A DNA stretch of 64,000 nt. It comes from Gordius sp. MW1. Taxonomy: Eukaryota; Nematomorpha; Gordioida; Gordea; Gordiidae. A model generated the notes under the pieces. That model was not told the origin of the DNA. It saw nothing but the letters and a program-made list of their open reading frames with translations, and searched no databases. The translations under genes and the position numbers were made by a program. Positions 22,798 to 35,259 of this stretch are shown in pieces. The number at the start of each line of letters is the position of its first letter. The stretch's first letter is position 1. The stretch is taken from assembly GCA_964036665.1 (NCBI GenBank), contig OZ038530.1:18622001-18686000 (forward strand). Direction: 5' to 3'.

Positions 22798-24436
22798 ATG
22801 GCAAAAAAACTGGATCATAAAAGGGGCGATAGGCTTATGTACAAATTGGCCAAGATAAGGGAGAAGAGTCGCGATGTCGGAGTTCTTAAAATAGTCAAAG
22901 ACGAGAAGGGTCAAACCTTATTCAAGCTAAAAGAAGTGATGGAAAGGTGGAAAGGATTTTTTAAGAAACTTATGAATATTGCAAATGACAAGGATTCGCT
23001 TCCCAAATTTGAGCCAAATATAAGTATGGTCGAACTCTTTCAGGAGGATGAAGTTAGGACACAAATGAACAAGATGCAAAAAGGAAAAGCAAATGGCCCA
23101 GATGGAATACCTATGGAAGCATTGCTCGGATGTCGTGAAGAAGGAGTCACCACCATGACGAACCTTCTTAACAAGTATTGGTAGAAGAGCGAATTCCTAA
23201 TCAATGGAGAGCAAGCACGATTATACCCTTATTTAAAGGCAAAGGAGACCCTCATGACTGTGGCAATTACAGAGGTATCAAGCTAACTTGCCACTCCTTG
23301 AAGCTTATGGAAAGGATCTTAGTAACAAGGCTGAAACACGAGGTGGATATATCGGCTAATCAATTCGGATTTGTGGCCGGCAAATCTACAATCGACCCAA
23401 TCTTCGCACTAAGACAAATGATGGATAAGTATGGTGAAAAGAGGAAAGACCTACATATGATTTTTATCGACTTGGAGAAAGCTTATGACACGATCCCCCG
23501 CGATTTAATATGGTGGTGCCTGAGGAAACAAAATGTCCCTGACGTATATATACGGCTTATGAAAAATATTTATGAAGCCTCAAACTCTTGCGTTAGGACG
23601 ACAGTTGGAGACTATAAACCTTTTCGGGTTAATGTTGGATTACATCAAGACTCTGCTTTAGGTACCTTTTTATTTAATATAATTATAGACACGATAACGA
23701 GGGACATTCAAAAGCCATCGCCATGGTGTATGCTATATGCCAATGATATAGTACTATGCGAGGAAACAAGGGAGAAAGTATTCGAAGAAGCCGAAAAGTG
23801 GTCAAAGCGCTTAGCTGGATATGGTTTAAAGGTCAACGAATGAAAAACGGTATTCATGGAAATGAACGGTACAGGCACCCCATCGTTGGATGACCATCTA
23901 AAGTAACCAAAAGTAGACAGGTTTACACACCTCGGCTCGATACTACATCAAGAGGAGGTTGCGCAACGGAAGTCAATGCCCGGATCCAAAAAGGATGGCT
24001 TAAATGGCGAAGTATGTCTGGTGTAATGTGCGACAAGAAAATGCCAATATGGTTGAAGAGCAAAGCTTACAAATCCATCGTAAGACCGGTGTTACTCTAT
24101 GGAAGTGAAACAAGGGCATTAAACACCACGGAAGGAAAGCTATTACAAGCCACAGAGATGAGAATGATACGGTAGAACTTGGGGTATACTAAGCTTGACC
24201 ATATGACGAAAGACTTTCTCATGACAAAAATGGGTATTCAACCTATGGCGGACATGATTAACGAAAATCGGCTATGGTGGTATGGGCATAAACTAAGAAG
24301 GGACATGGATGACGTAAATAGAAAAGTACTAGAGATGGAGGTACCGGGGAAGAGAGGAAGAGGACGACCCCGTGTCACGTGGAAAGGGCAAGTCGATAAA
24401 GTTATTGAAACTAAAAAGTGGCACTCACCCGGTTAA
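22798..24436 (+). pseudogene. LINE reverse transcriptase with YAND in place of YADD
   Basis: Frames from 22798 give a basic thumb-linker region, KANGPDGIPMEAL at about 23085, WRASTIIPLFKGKGD, NYRGIKLTCHSLKLMERIL, NQFGFVAG, IDLEKAYDTIPRDLIWW and GDYKPFRVNVGLHQDSALG, all in RT order. The catalytic motif reads YANDIVL, so the first aspartate of the YxDD pair is Asn. The later frame at 24179 carries the usual C-terminal 'RLWWYGH..R' and 'KRGRGRPRVTW' end. Two frame changes (near 23184 and 23843) and a TAG interrupt it. Confidence 0.85.
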
Positions 24437-24505
24437 GATGGAAAAAACATATCAAAACAAACCCCACGAATGTGGGACCAAAATAACTGATAAAGAAGAA
24501 GAAGA

Positions 24506-24830
24506 TTATAGGCAGGTAAAAGATTATTATAGGCTCGTATAAATGTCAATCAAAAATTGTGGTTTATTAAACAATAATTTTGTTAAGATTTTTTAATAAA
24601 GGTTTAACATAATTTAAATAAGCTTCATTAAATATTTAAGTTTATTTTTATGGAATATTATTGCAAAAAAGATTATTCTAGGCTGGTAAAAGATTTATTA
24701 TAGGCTGGTATAAATGTCAATCAAAAATTGTGGTTTGTTATACAATAATTTTGTTAAGATTATTTAATAAAGGTTTAACATAATATAAATTAAGCTAGTA
24801 TTTAATTTTATTTTTATGGAATATTTTTTT
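24506..24830. repeat. Two tandem copies of a ~165-bp AT-rich unit
   Basis: GATTATTATAGGCTCGTATAAATG... and GATTTATTATAGGCTGGTATAAATG... run in parallel for about 155 bp, both holding GTCAATCAAAAATTGTGG. The LINE inserted into the beginning of this array. Confidence 0.75.
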
Positions 24831-26705
24831 GTTTTAATATTTTTTAAATATATTTTGTTTTTTATATAAATTATTTAAGTTATTATCATAAATAATAATA
24901 AAAAAATCACTCATATTTTATTGAACCAGCTAAAATTTCTAAAATAAGCGGAGATAGATTTAATAATAATTAAACTTGTAGGTTTGAAAATATCCAAATT
25001 TTAGGAATCCCAATTATATTTATTTTTAATATTTAATATGTGAATCATTCAAAATATAAATTTAAACTAAATTTACTATATATGATTATGATGGCCAAAA
25101 ATTCTAAGCCGAGATGTCAAATATAAAATCTCGTCCGTCAAAATTCTGGTCTCGATCTCGATTCAATTTTTTAAAATCTTTTCACACCGAGATTTTTCTC
25201 GGTTTTCCCGCATCACTACAAGCCAGTATGGTGCTTAATTTGGTCGTCCATTGATATACGGAATGAAATGAAACATGGAAGTGATATTAAATGTAGGATC
25301 TGATACCTATATTAACACTCTTGTAGGGAAGGATTGTAGGCATTGAAGGAGGCTAAATTATAAGTTTAAGTGCCGTTCGAATAGCAATTGTATTTTCTTT
25401 TCAATTGCGTGGAATAAGTCTATGCTAATAATAAAAAATAGGTTGATACATAGGCGTAGCCAGAATTGCCTCATGGGGGAGGGGGGGGGGGGGTCAAAAT
25501 TATTTGATAAATGATACTATTAAAAGAAAAAAATTTAACCTTATATACATTAGTGGCGGAGGCAAGATCATCTAAGAAGGGGGGGGGGGGGGGGGGTAGG
25601 GCAAATATTGTGTCAAAGAATTTCCAGTAAACAAAAACTAATTAAAATTTTGTAAATTTAATATCTAAGATAGGTTTTTGGTGAAAAATGCATTAATAAA
25701 ATCCTCAGAAACGCAAATTGCAAAGAGATTCTTCCAATTTTTCTGTTTGCGCTACTAATTAGGCCCATTGTTGAACTAAACACTTGCATGGGCCTTTTAG
25801 GCTTAATTTTCCCACCAGTACCAGAGTGCCCAGCCATCCAGAAAAAACCCAAAGACGCGTACGCCTGGTTAAGCCACCCAAAGTAAGTGCCGAAGTTTTA
25901 TCTAAAATTAGCGCAAAAACTTAAGAAAAATTGGTCTTAAATTATGGTAAATTATGATTCAAATAATTTTGGCATTCCTTTAAAGTAGATATTTTGTCGC
26001 TTTTTAAGAAAGGTCTGCATCAAATGTTAGGGACTTTATCTATAAAAATACTAGGACATTTTTTGATACCGGGCGCAAGTCTAAATAACGAACATATTTG
26101 TCGATACCTTTTTCTACCTTTTATCCGTCATTGCTGATCCTGGGACCATTCATTCTATTCTAGAATTATTGAATATGAATATAACTAAGCTGTGTTTTTT
26201 CATTATTTTTTATCGTGGAATATTTTGAAAAATTCATGCTATTATTTTGCATAATGTTTTCAGAGTGATTACATAATTTGCTCTTAAATGTACCGTACCT
26301 TACATAAAAAGTTTACCAGGTTTCACTAATCCAGCTCGTAATTTATCCCTAACATTTGAGAAATATAAGATAGAAAAAGGACATTATATTAAAATATTAA
26401 TTAATAATTTTGTGGTTAGATTATAATTCGACCAGATTATAATAATCCGATATTCAAGTCCCGCAATTTAAACAATAAGTATACTTTAATTAGCGCCATC
26501 TAGGGGCAACTTTAATTAAGGCTTTGGTTAAATTAACAATGGCATACCGATGAGCAGCTCTAATAAGCGAAAACGCTATGTGACATATTATTTTAAAACA
26601 ACATGCTAAAAAGGTTAGGAATATATTTAGTCAAATGAGTTTTTAATTGAAATTGCCTCATTAGAGTATACATATTATTTAAATTGCGGCACTCGTATAT
26701 CGAGT
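24831..26705. other. AT-rich sequence with MITE fragments
   Basis: A GGCGTAGCCAGAATT...G-run fragment of the GGGCGTAGCC family lies at about 25448-25610. A block GGGACTTTATCTATAAAAATAC...GTCGATACC at 26010-26110 recurs at about 27120-27190, so a diverged repeat is present. No coding exon found. Confidence 0.45.
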
Positions 26706-26711
26706 TATAGC

Positions 26712-26880
26712 GTAGTGAAAACGTCTGAGCTTTGTTTGGTCGACCTTTGGCTGTATTGGTCTGTTTTTCTTAGTCGATCTCTATGCTTAGTCAAAATTTG
26801 AAAAACAGATCGGAGTCGGCCGTTAGTCTAAGTTAAACCATGATCGCCAAAACAAAACCAAGTCGTTTTTACAACGCTAA
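26712..26880. mobile_element. hAT-like MITE, TTTGGTCGACC family (diverged copy)
   Basis: AGCGTAGTGAAAACG...TTTGTTTGGTCGACC at the left faces CGCCAAAACAAAA...CGTTTTTACAACGCT at the right. Confidence 0.6.
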
Positions 26881-27419
26881 CGGGTAAATATTATCTTGTG
26901 TATTTTGTCATGAATGTTTCACTATTCCTACCTAAATTAATGCTCTCTCACTTCAAACACTTTAACGAGTTGTGCACGACTCTCAGGCACAAAAGATCAA
27001 ACAAAATTATTTGAAATTGAGAAACTTTATTGTCGGTTAATCAAAAAATTTAGGCATTCGCACATAACGGGCCCCCTTTTTTGCAACTTTTAGCAAGATA
27101 ATTTCTCAATCTCTGCATTAAATTTTAGGGAAATTATCTATATTAAGATGCTAGGACTTTTTTTAATTTAGGGCCGAACAAAATTGTCGATACCTTATTC
27201 TAACTCGTAAATTATCCCTCACATTCGAGAAATATGGAATACGAAAATAAACATTTTTGTAAATATTAGTTTCATTGCATTATGCCATCAAGATTATTTT
27301 TAAAAATTTTGCATAATAATGTGTTTTCGCGTTGATTATATAGTTATCATAAAAAATATTAACACTCTTTCTCTCTCACTTTAACGCTGGTATGCGACGC
27401 TCAAACTCAAAAGGGTTCT

Positions 27420-27783
27420 AACAGGGTGACGTCAGCGCTTTACGACAATAGGCCTCTCGGTTTTTACATACGAGAAGGGACGAGTGTTCGTATTACGCCG
27501 CGCGGCTTAGAGCGCGTCCCGGGCATTTTCGTATTTCGCCTAGTCCCCGGTGGCATACACAGGGCTGCTAGCTGTAGATGATAAAGTGCTTGAGGTTAAG
27601 GGAATTGGGGTCGAAAGTCGTTCTCTAGACCAAGTCACCGACATGATGATTGCCAATGCCTTCGACCTCATCCTTACCGTAAAACCAGCTCAAGCCACTA
27701 CCCTGCGAGGCGCTCATCGCCGGTGTAAGGGTTTAGAAGTCAACGAGATAAAAATGCGCTTAGACAATACTGTGATATCTTGA
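27420..27783 (+). pseudogene. PAR-6 PDZ-domain copy, one frameshift, no introns
   Basis: The first part reads [19 protein letters not shown] then [12 protein letters not shown]. After a short deletion near 27550 the frame changes to [20 protein letters not shown], then [20 protein letters not shown]. This is the PAR-6 PDZ domain, which binds Crumbs, Pals1 and Par-3 and is tuned by Cdc42. The semi-CRIB sits just before it but is not clear here. After VKPAQ the sequence diverges and stops at 27783, with no downstream PAR-6 region. The block is GC-rich in AT-rich surroundings and has no introns, so a retrocopy or captured exon is more likely than a live gene. A sequencing indel in one true exon cannot be excluded. 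Confidence 0.75.
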
Positions 27784-27799
27784 CACACCTCAATTACGT

Positions 27800-28360
27800 T
27801 TATGTGAAATATAAAATACTAAATTGTAAACAAATATATTAAATTTTATATAAATAAATTAGATTAGAAATAAATATATTAAATTTTATTTAAATAAATT
27901 AGATTAGTCTTATTTATTATGGTGTTAACTCGTCGATTACGTTTATATGAAATATATAATAAATAATACTAAATTGTAAGCAAATATATTAAATTTTATA
28001 TAAATAAATTAGATTAGTCTTATTTATTAAGGTAATAATAAATTATTATTAGCTCTAATTGGCAAACTCAATATATTTATATCATTATAAATTATATGTA
28101 GCTATTAAATATAATTTCTACTAAATAATAATAAATAAATTAGATTAGTCTTATTTATTAAGGTATTCATAAATTATTATTAGCTCTAATTGGCAAACTC
28201 AATATATTTATATCATTATAAATTATATGTAGCTTTTAAATATAATTTCTACTAAATAATAATAAATAAGTTAGATTAGTCTTTTAAGGTATTAATAAAT
28301 TATGGCTCTAATTGGCAAACTCAATATATTTATTTCATAATAAACTATATGTAGCTATTC
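27800..28360. repeat. AT-rich tandem repeats (two unit types)
   Basis: Units with AAATATATTAAATTTTATAT and AAATTAGATTAG recur three times at 27825-28020. Then three ~125-bp units carrying GCTCTAATTGGCAAACTCAA and TTATATGTAGCT run to 28350. Confidence 0.8.
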
Positions 28361-28582
28361 AGGCGCGTAGCCATCGAGTTGTTAAATTGCCAACTTTCTT
28401 CAACTCCAGCTACCATCTGCCCGAGTTTCTGCTCGGCCCCCGAGCATTTTTATATGCTACTGTTCTTCCTAGTGCACCGAACAGCGAGCACATATTGTGC
28501 TAACACGCATATTAAGCAACTCAGTGTGCGTCCTCGCGTCTATAGTTTTAAGAAAGTTAGCAATTTAACAACTCTCGTAGCC
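28361..28582. mobile_element. MITE with GCGTAGCC...GTTGTTAAATTGC inverted ends
   Basis: Left CGTAGCCATCGAGTTGTTAA and right TTAACAACTCTCGTAGCC are inverted over about 35 bp. Interior is GC-richer and non-coding. The outermost bases look related to the GGGCGTAGCC family. Confidence 0.65.
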
Positions 28583-30047
28583 AGGATTTTCACAAGGGGG
28601 GGAAGAAATCTGGCAAATTTTTTTTTTATTTTATTTGTAATTAAAAGTAAAAATTAAACAACCAAAAAGTCGGGCTCTAGGCTGGGCCCACTCGGGCAAG
28701 GGGTCGGGCAGGCTCCCGTTCTTAATTTAGATTTTAAAGTAGGCCTGGGTGGGCACCATAATGAGATTTATATATAGTTTACTATTTTTTTGTCACCTTT
28801 CTATTTATAAAAATTCTAAAATTAGATCAAAATTTTTGAAAATAAGACAATGACAAAATTAATTCTTAGAATTTAAAATCGTCATTTTGGGGCCGGCTGT
28901 TCGGACAGCATTAGTGAATTGGGCAATTAAATGGTTTTGCTGGCCTTGGCAGGCAATTTAGTTATCAAACCGTGATGGCTTTTAGCAGAAAATTTTAGAC
29001 AAATATGATAAATGATAAAAGTATTAATATTATATAGAATGAGGAACATTATAATAATAATCGCTTAATTATCTAATTCCTGGGACGGTCTGGTGTTTTC
29101 ACGGGAAATAAATGTTCAAACAAGTTTTTTTTCATAGCAATTTTCACAATCATATCCGGAAATTTTACAACGCATTTTGTCAAAAATTGGAATCAAATTA
29201 AATTAGATGTATATATTATGTTTCTAGGTTTTTATAAGCGTCTTAAAGTCTTTGATGTAACTAAACTATAAAATTTTAACCCATTTAGTTTAGTTATTAA
29301 TCAATAAACAGGCTCCCCCCCCTCATTTACCCCACTGCGCTATTTTATATGCTACATTTGAAATTCAGACATAATGGTTTAATAGTTTTCTAAAAGCAAT
29401 TTCATGTTCTTTTAGCTCACGAATATTTCTAGAATATGATTTAAATAACACAACCACAAAGCGCCATGTTACTGCAGTTATTTTGCATCTATTCCATTAT
29501 TATTGCCATTTTTGACATTACTTCGCCGAAGTCTATACATGACTTTTCCGATGTAAGTGTATAGTAAAATTAAAATTATATTTTAGGAAATTAGAATTAC
29601 ATTTATAAGAGATTATCTCGTATAATCTAAAGAAATTAATACATGTGGATCACTGTTAATATTAAAACTTGATGCTATATGATTTAATTCGCTCTCTTGT
29701 TAATATAATAGCTGTTTACATTTTTCTTTTTTTTAATAATGAAGCCTATTTAATAGAATGCCATGCCATGCAGCTTTTCAAGCGCCACCGCTAAAAAATC
29801 TGTCGTATTTTATTTTTAACCTACAGACAAAGTCTCCATAATATATAATAATTGTTTGCTACACCCGGGGTCCAATTAGTTTCAAACTTATATTCAGCAC
29901 CATAATTAAAACATATTTAAAATTTTTGAAAATATTTAGATAAAATACGTTTTCAAGACTATTTTTATAACATTTTGTAAATTTTAGGAGTTTAAGCTTG
30001 AAAAATAGGAGCGCTCTGCTTGTTCGCTTAAATTATTTTGCAATTCA
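28583..30047. other. AT-rich sequence, no gene recognised
   Basis: Holds a second copy of the GGGTGGGCACCATAA repeat (28680-28910) and a 45-bp block at 29212-29256 that also occurs at 39712. No coding exon seen. Confidence 0.4.
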
Positions 30048-30052
30048 CAACC

Positions 30053-32482
30053 TGTTGTAGTCGCTGACTACATTATGAGTAGAAAGCACAGCTGCGCTTG
30101 CAAGAGAGTACGGGAAATGTATGCTCTTTGTGGAGAATGTTGTATCATGGCACACTCACACAAAACCCCCCCCCCCTCATCTTAGTTTGCATATTTATTA
30201 AAGTCTGTATACGCGTAGTCCCTCTCCCCCTCCCCATTGCTCTTACGCACTTTAACTCGGATCTATATACAGACGCGTAGATATACATGTAAATATCCAT
30301 ACGCGCGTTATTATTGGTTAATTATTGTCTTTGTTCGTATAGAACAGATGTAGTTTTTTCCTTTTCATTTTAGATATAAATAATTTCGCTTCGCTAATTC
30401 GCGCGGTTACTTGGGATTAATTATTATTGAAATAAATTCATAAAACATAAATTAAAGTTAAGGTAAGTAAAATATCCAATAACATGATAACTTAAATCTT
30501 AATCATGATAATTGTTAAAACTTAATTCTTTTGAGATACTTTTCTTATTCTTTTTATCACTTTCTTACAATGGTGATAGCGGAAAACCGATACTTAATTT
30601 TAATCTTATGTTTGATACTAAAATAAGTAAATAAATTATGTCTTAAAACTTTTAAAGAAAGATGATAATTGTTAATGAGTTTGGTATTTTGAAATTTAAA
30701 TTTAAACGTAAATTTTGGGGTAATATGTGATTTAATGAAATGAGTTTGGCAGTTTGAAATTTTATAATTAGTGCTTAAGTCCCAATAGAATCGCGCGAAG
30801 GTAAACATTTTTCATAATGCATGTTTTATTCCTTCAAATTTTTCACTTTTGCTTTTTCGCATGGAATTTTTTTGATTAATTATCCGTCATGGTCCTTGAT
30901 TGATCAGCTGGTATCTGACAGTACGATAATAGAGCGCCGAGAGTATGTGATTCCGGTGCTGTGGAACGCTATCGCAGTTCTGGAAAATTCTGTCGGTACC
31001 TGCTGGTGGACAAGATGACGCGGTGGTATTTAACGTATATTTTTTAACGTGTAGAACGAGGTTTCGGATATGCATGAGCGCACGTATACCCAGAAGCGAA
31101 TTAATTAGTTTTTCGACGTAAATCGTCGGTACATCTACGGATGTGGCGCCTACGGGTGCGGCGTCTCTGGCGCATTTTAATTAATTCGGAGGCTTAATGC
31201 CTGTGACGACCTGTTTTTTTGGCTTTAAGCCCTATCACCTTTAATTAGGCTTAATGAGGTCGAGTTTCTGGGTGGGCGAATTGCCCCTGCGCATGATTGA
31301 TTAATTGGTTGGAGTTTATTTCCTCGCATGTACGAAGGGAGGTTAATACCATCGTTGTCAGGTCCAAGGTTACCGTTATGGAGTTCATGGCTCTCAGGTG
31401 ATTATGGTAGGCGGAGTTGCATTTTATGCGAGATACGCCTGATGACAGTTTGTTACATTTTATGATATTGCTGGTACCTATGTCGGCGCCGATAGCTGAT
31501 ATGTGGTATAGCGACGTCACCTTAAGCCTGAACGACTTAGAGTGGCGAAGATGTGTCTGTCTCGCTCTTTCGGGGAAAAATCATCAAAAAGACTGTGGCA
31601 TAAGGCCAGATTCAAATACTAGTTTGGGTTGTCAAAGAAATTACTTTGAGTTACGTTAAAGAAAATTAAACTGGGTGAAGTATCCTATCCCGAACCCAAC
31701 GACGCTCAGATGCTCTGGCCAAAACGCTCTCCCCCTAGCAAGCTTGAAGGGTATGGTGCGTTTGCGTTTCAATTTTTACGGTCAACGACGAAATTAAATC
31801 GAGAAGACCAATCAAGACCGAATAGGAAAACGATCCTGGTAATGTTCAATACAAATTGAGGTCAACAACTCAAATTCGACGACAGGGTTTAGAAGTTAAC
31901 GATCAGGTCGGTGGAGGTTATCGTGAAGGGTATGGTGTTGTAGTCGCTGACTACATTATGAGTAGAAAGCACAGCTGCGCTTGCAAGAGAGTACGGGAAA
32001 TGTATGCTCTTTGTGGAGAATGTTGTATCATGGCACACTCACACAAAACCCCCCCCCCCCTCATCTTAGTTTGCATATTTATTAAAGTCTGTATACGCGT
32101 AGTCCCTCTCCCCCTCCCCATTGCTCTTACGCACTTTAACTCGGATCTATATACAGACGCGTAGATATACATGTAAATATCCATACGCGCGTTATTATTG
32201 GTTAATTATTGTCTTTGTTCGTATAGAACAGATGTAGTTTTTTCCTTTTCATTTTAGATATAAATAATTTCGCTTCGCTAATTCGCGCGGTTACTTGGGA
32301 TTAATTATTATTGAAATAAATTCATAAAACATAAATTAAAGTTAAGGTAAGTAAAATATCCAATAACATGATAACTTAAATCTTAATCATGATAATTGTT
32401 AAAACTTAATTCTTTTACCTTTTCTAACATTAATAATTGATTTAAAGAGATACCTTTCATATGCTTTTATCACTTTCTTACA
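30053..32482 (+). mobile_element. Non-coding LTR retrotransposon with intact 5-bp target duplication
   Basis: LTRs at 30053-30569 and 31936-32482 start TGTTGTAGTCGCTGACTACA and end CACTTTCTTACA. CAACC flanks the whole unit (30048-30052 and 32483-32487). A TGGTGATAGCGG primer-binding-like site follows the left LTR, and GGTGGAGG...GAAGGGTATGG precedes the right one. The interior of about 1.37 kb has no gag or pol, only chance frames, so it must be moved by another element. The right LTR has about 27 extra bases near its end. Each LTR carries a C-run (CCCCCCCCC). Confidence 0.88.
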
Positions 32483-32487
32483 CAACC

Positions 32488-33104
32488 AAAATGCCAAATA
32501 AAAATAATCGAACTACATTTTAAAAGACGCTTGTTCTAAGTATAAATCCTTCAATGCAGACATCATAATAAATGTGAAACTGAAATTTTAAAAATACACT
32601 CCTTACCAACTTTCAAATAATAAGGCAAAACAATTTTTTAAGAAATTAAAGATTGAATAGTTTAGTAAATAAGTTAGATTTTAGATTCAATAACACTGTA
32701 GATAATTTGCAAAATATAACGCTTATTAACATCCGAAAGAGATATACGAGTATATTTATACGCTAAAATGGAATCATTGCAGTTTCTTTGTTTCCGATGA
32801 ATTTCAATATAGCCCTTTTAGGATTCATATGGCCTTAAGGGACACTTTTTAAACTCCTTTCTTGATTAATGATGCGGCATCGGCAACTCTTAAAATATAT
32901 ATAGACATTGGAAAACAACTTTAGAAGTTAGGCTAGAGCAATATCAAATTTCATTATTTAATAGATTTTTTTAATAATATATCTTTTATTTAAAATAGAA
33001 AGTGGATAAAAATGTAATTTTTGAAAAAGAACCTCGTCACAAATATCTCGGGTAAAAATTTGCCAAATGATTAAAGTTTTATATAAATTTGTAATCTATA
33101 TATA
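32488..33104. other. AT-rich sequence, no gene recognised
   Basis: Nothing codable or structured was found here on either strand. Confidence 0.4.
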
Positions 33105-33380
33105 TAAAGTAAAGTGTATGTATATATGTATGTAAGGGCTAATCTCTGAAACTACCGGCCCGATTCGCGCGAAAATTTACCCCTAGGTTCCCAGGGCGGC
33201 CAGGGGTAAAATAGCTTTTTCAGATTTCTAAAATTCCTTTTAATTTTCGAGATATTGGGTTTTATACGTTTTGACGTTCAATAAAATGTCAATCAAACGC
33301 ACCTCCTCGCGTTCGTCGAAAATTTGAATATACAGACAGTTCTGTAGTAAAAGTGTATCACTTACAGTAGTTTGTAGTAA

Positions 33381-33650
33381 AACGTAATCTTTTCTTAACG
33401 GTGACAATATAAAATTTATGAATTAAATTTCTTAAACGTCATCTTTTCTTAACGGTGACAATATAAATTTTATGAATTAAATTTCTTTAACGTCATCTTT
33501 TCTTAACGGTGACAATATAAAATTTATGAATTAAATTTCTTAAGCGTCATCTTTTATTAACGGTGACAAGACAACATAAAATTTATGAATTAAATTTCTT
33601 AAACGTCATCTTTTCTTAACGGTGACAACATAAAATTTATGAATTAACCT
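33381..33650. repeat. Five tandem copies of a ~64-bp unit
   Basis: Each unit contains CATCTTTTCTTAACGGTGAC and AAATTTATGAATTAAATTTC. Central minisatellites like this are frequent in Helentron-type elements. Confidence 0.85.
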
Positions 33651-33910
33651 GAAATAAATAAAATTATAGATTATTTGAGAAAATATATAGGTGAAGAAGA
33701 TGAATTTTTCTCATAATCATTAAATGAGATATTTTAAATGAGAAAGATGAAAGTATATATAATTTAAATGTAATATAAAATAGTCCAACGTTGATTATTC
33801 TGTGTAAATGCTATTTATATATAAATGTCATTATTTATCGATCATTAATTTTTATTAAATGAGATATTTAAATGAGAATAAATTCTGAAACTACCGGCCC
33901 GATTCGCGCG

Positions 33911-34800
33911 AAACTTTACCCGTAGGTTCTCAGGGCGGCCAGGTGTAAAATAGCTTTTTCAGATTGCTAAAATTCCTTTTAGTTTTAAAAATATCGGACA
34001 TTTCTCGGCCTTTTGGTTTTAAAAAAGGGCTAAATTCTGAAACTTCAGATCCGATTCGAGCGAAAATTTAGCCGTATATGCCCAGATAGGCCAGGGGTAA
34101 AATAGCTTTTTCAGATTCCTAAAATACCTTTTTGTTTTAAAAATATCTGACATTTCCCGTCCAGTTTCATTTATAGCAGCATATACAATAATGACGTCAT
34201 ACATACAAAGCTGAAGTTTTCTCGAATTAGATATTTAAAAGTATAATAAAAATGTTACAGTATACGGTTAAAATTATTGGGGTTTAACAGACTATTTAAA
34301 TTAAATAAACAAAATTTAAATTATGCAGTTTTTGTCATTATTATCACGTGGTCGATCATCACGATAAACTTTACCCGTAGGTTCTCAGGGCGGCCAGGTG
34401 TAAAATAGCTTTTTCAGATTGCTAAAATTCCTTTTAGTTTTAAAAATATCGGACATTTCTCGGCCTTTTGGTTTTAAAAAAGGGCTAAATTCTGAAACTT
34501 CAGATCTGATTCGAGCGAAAATTTAGCCGTAGATGCCCAGATAGGCCAGGGGTAAAATAGCTTTTTCAGATTCCTAAAATACCTTTTTGTTTTAAAATAT
34601 CTGACATTTCCCGTCCAGTTTCATTTATAGCAGCATATACAATAATGACGTCATACATACAAAGCTGAAGTTTTCTCGAATTAGATATTTAAAAGTATAA
34701 TAAAAATGTTACAGTATACGGTTAAAATTATTGGGGTTTAACAGACTATTTAAATTAAATAAATAAAATTTAAATTATGCAGTTTTTGTCACGTGGTCGA
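33911..34800. repeat. 455-bp direct tandem duplication
   Basis: The block beginning AACTTTACCCGTAGGTTCTC at about 33912 restarts at about 34367. Both copies end with CACGTGGTCGATCAT. They are very similar, so the duplication is recent. Confidence 0.8.
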
Positions 34801-35259
34801 TCATAGAAGCATATTTTTAATAATTATCCATCCTTCAATTAATTATTTTATTTTATTAAAGAAAATTGTATTTCAAATAAATCAGCTAACTAGAAAAATA
34901 AAATAATGGTAATATTGTATAATAAGTAACAGCATTAATAAGCAATTTTTTCAAAAACATTTAATTTTAGTCGGATTTGATGACTAAAACAGAATTTGCA
35001 TTTGGTTTGTCTTATTATTAAATATATACTAAAAATAGTGGGTTCATAAAATCATCCGGACCTTTCACATTATAAATTATTTTATATATGACCCCATTTT
35101 AGATAAGTCTTATTAATAGCTTATACTTAATTAACCACTTAAGGACTGAGCCAAAGCAACGCTTGGCCGGGAACAGCTAGTTTTATTATATAATAAACAT
35201 AAATAAAAGTTGTTTACTTTTAATTGCTATGCAATTTAACTAGTTTTTGGGTTAGAATC

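Larger units (their letters stand above)
21465..24505 (+). mobile_element. RTE-type LINE with CFDP2/BCNT-like endonuclease, near full length but broken
   Basis: About 3.0 kb. The order is leader, apurinic endonuclease, reverse transcriptase, and a 3' tail ending in an AAGAAGAAGAAG microsatellite, the usual RTE ending. The left flank GATTATTATAGGCGGTAAAA and the right flank GATTATAGGCAGGTAAAA form an imperfect target-site duplication. Several stops and frameshifts make it inactive. Confidence 0.85.
33105..35184. mobile_element. Helentron-like non-autonomous element
   Basis: Begins with TATATATAAAG and 'GTATGTAAGGGCTAATCTCTGAAACTACCGGCCCGATTCGCGC' split in blocks, and ends GCTTGGCCGGGAACAGCTAG. 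Repeats of this arthropod/animal type, with 'GAAACTACCGGCCCGATT' near one end and 'GCCGGG..CAGCTAG' at the other, are commonly filed as Helitron/Helentron derivatives. It holds a tandem array and a 455-bp duplication but no Rep/helicase. An isolated matching end CTAGCTGACCCGGCAAACG is at about 37312. Confidence 0.55.

Noticed and set aside
33381-33650. CRISPR-like array
   Set aside because: Units are continuous tandem copies without unique spacers, in a eukaryotic genome.
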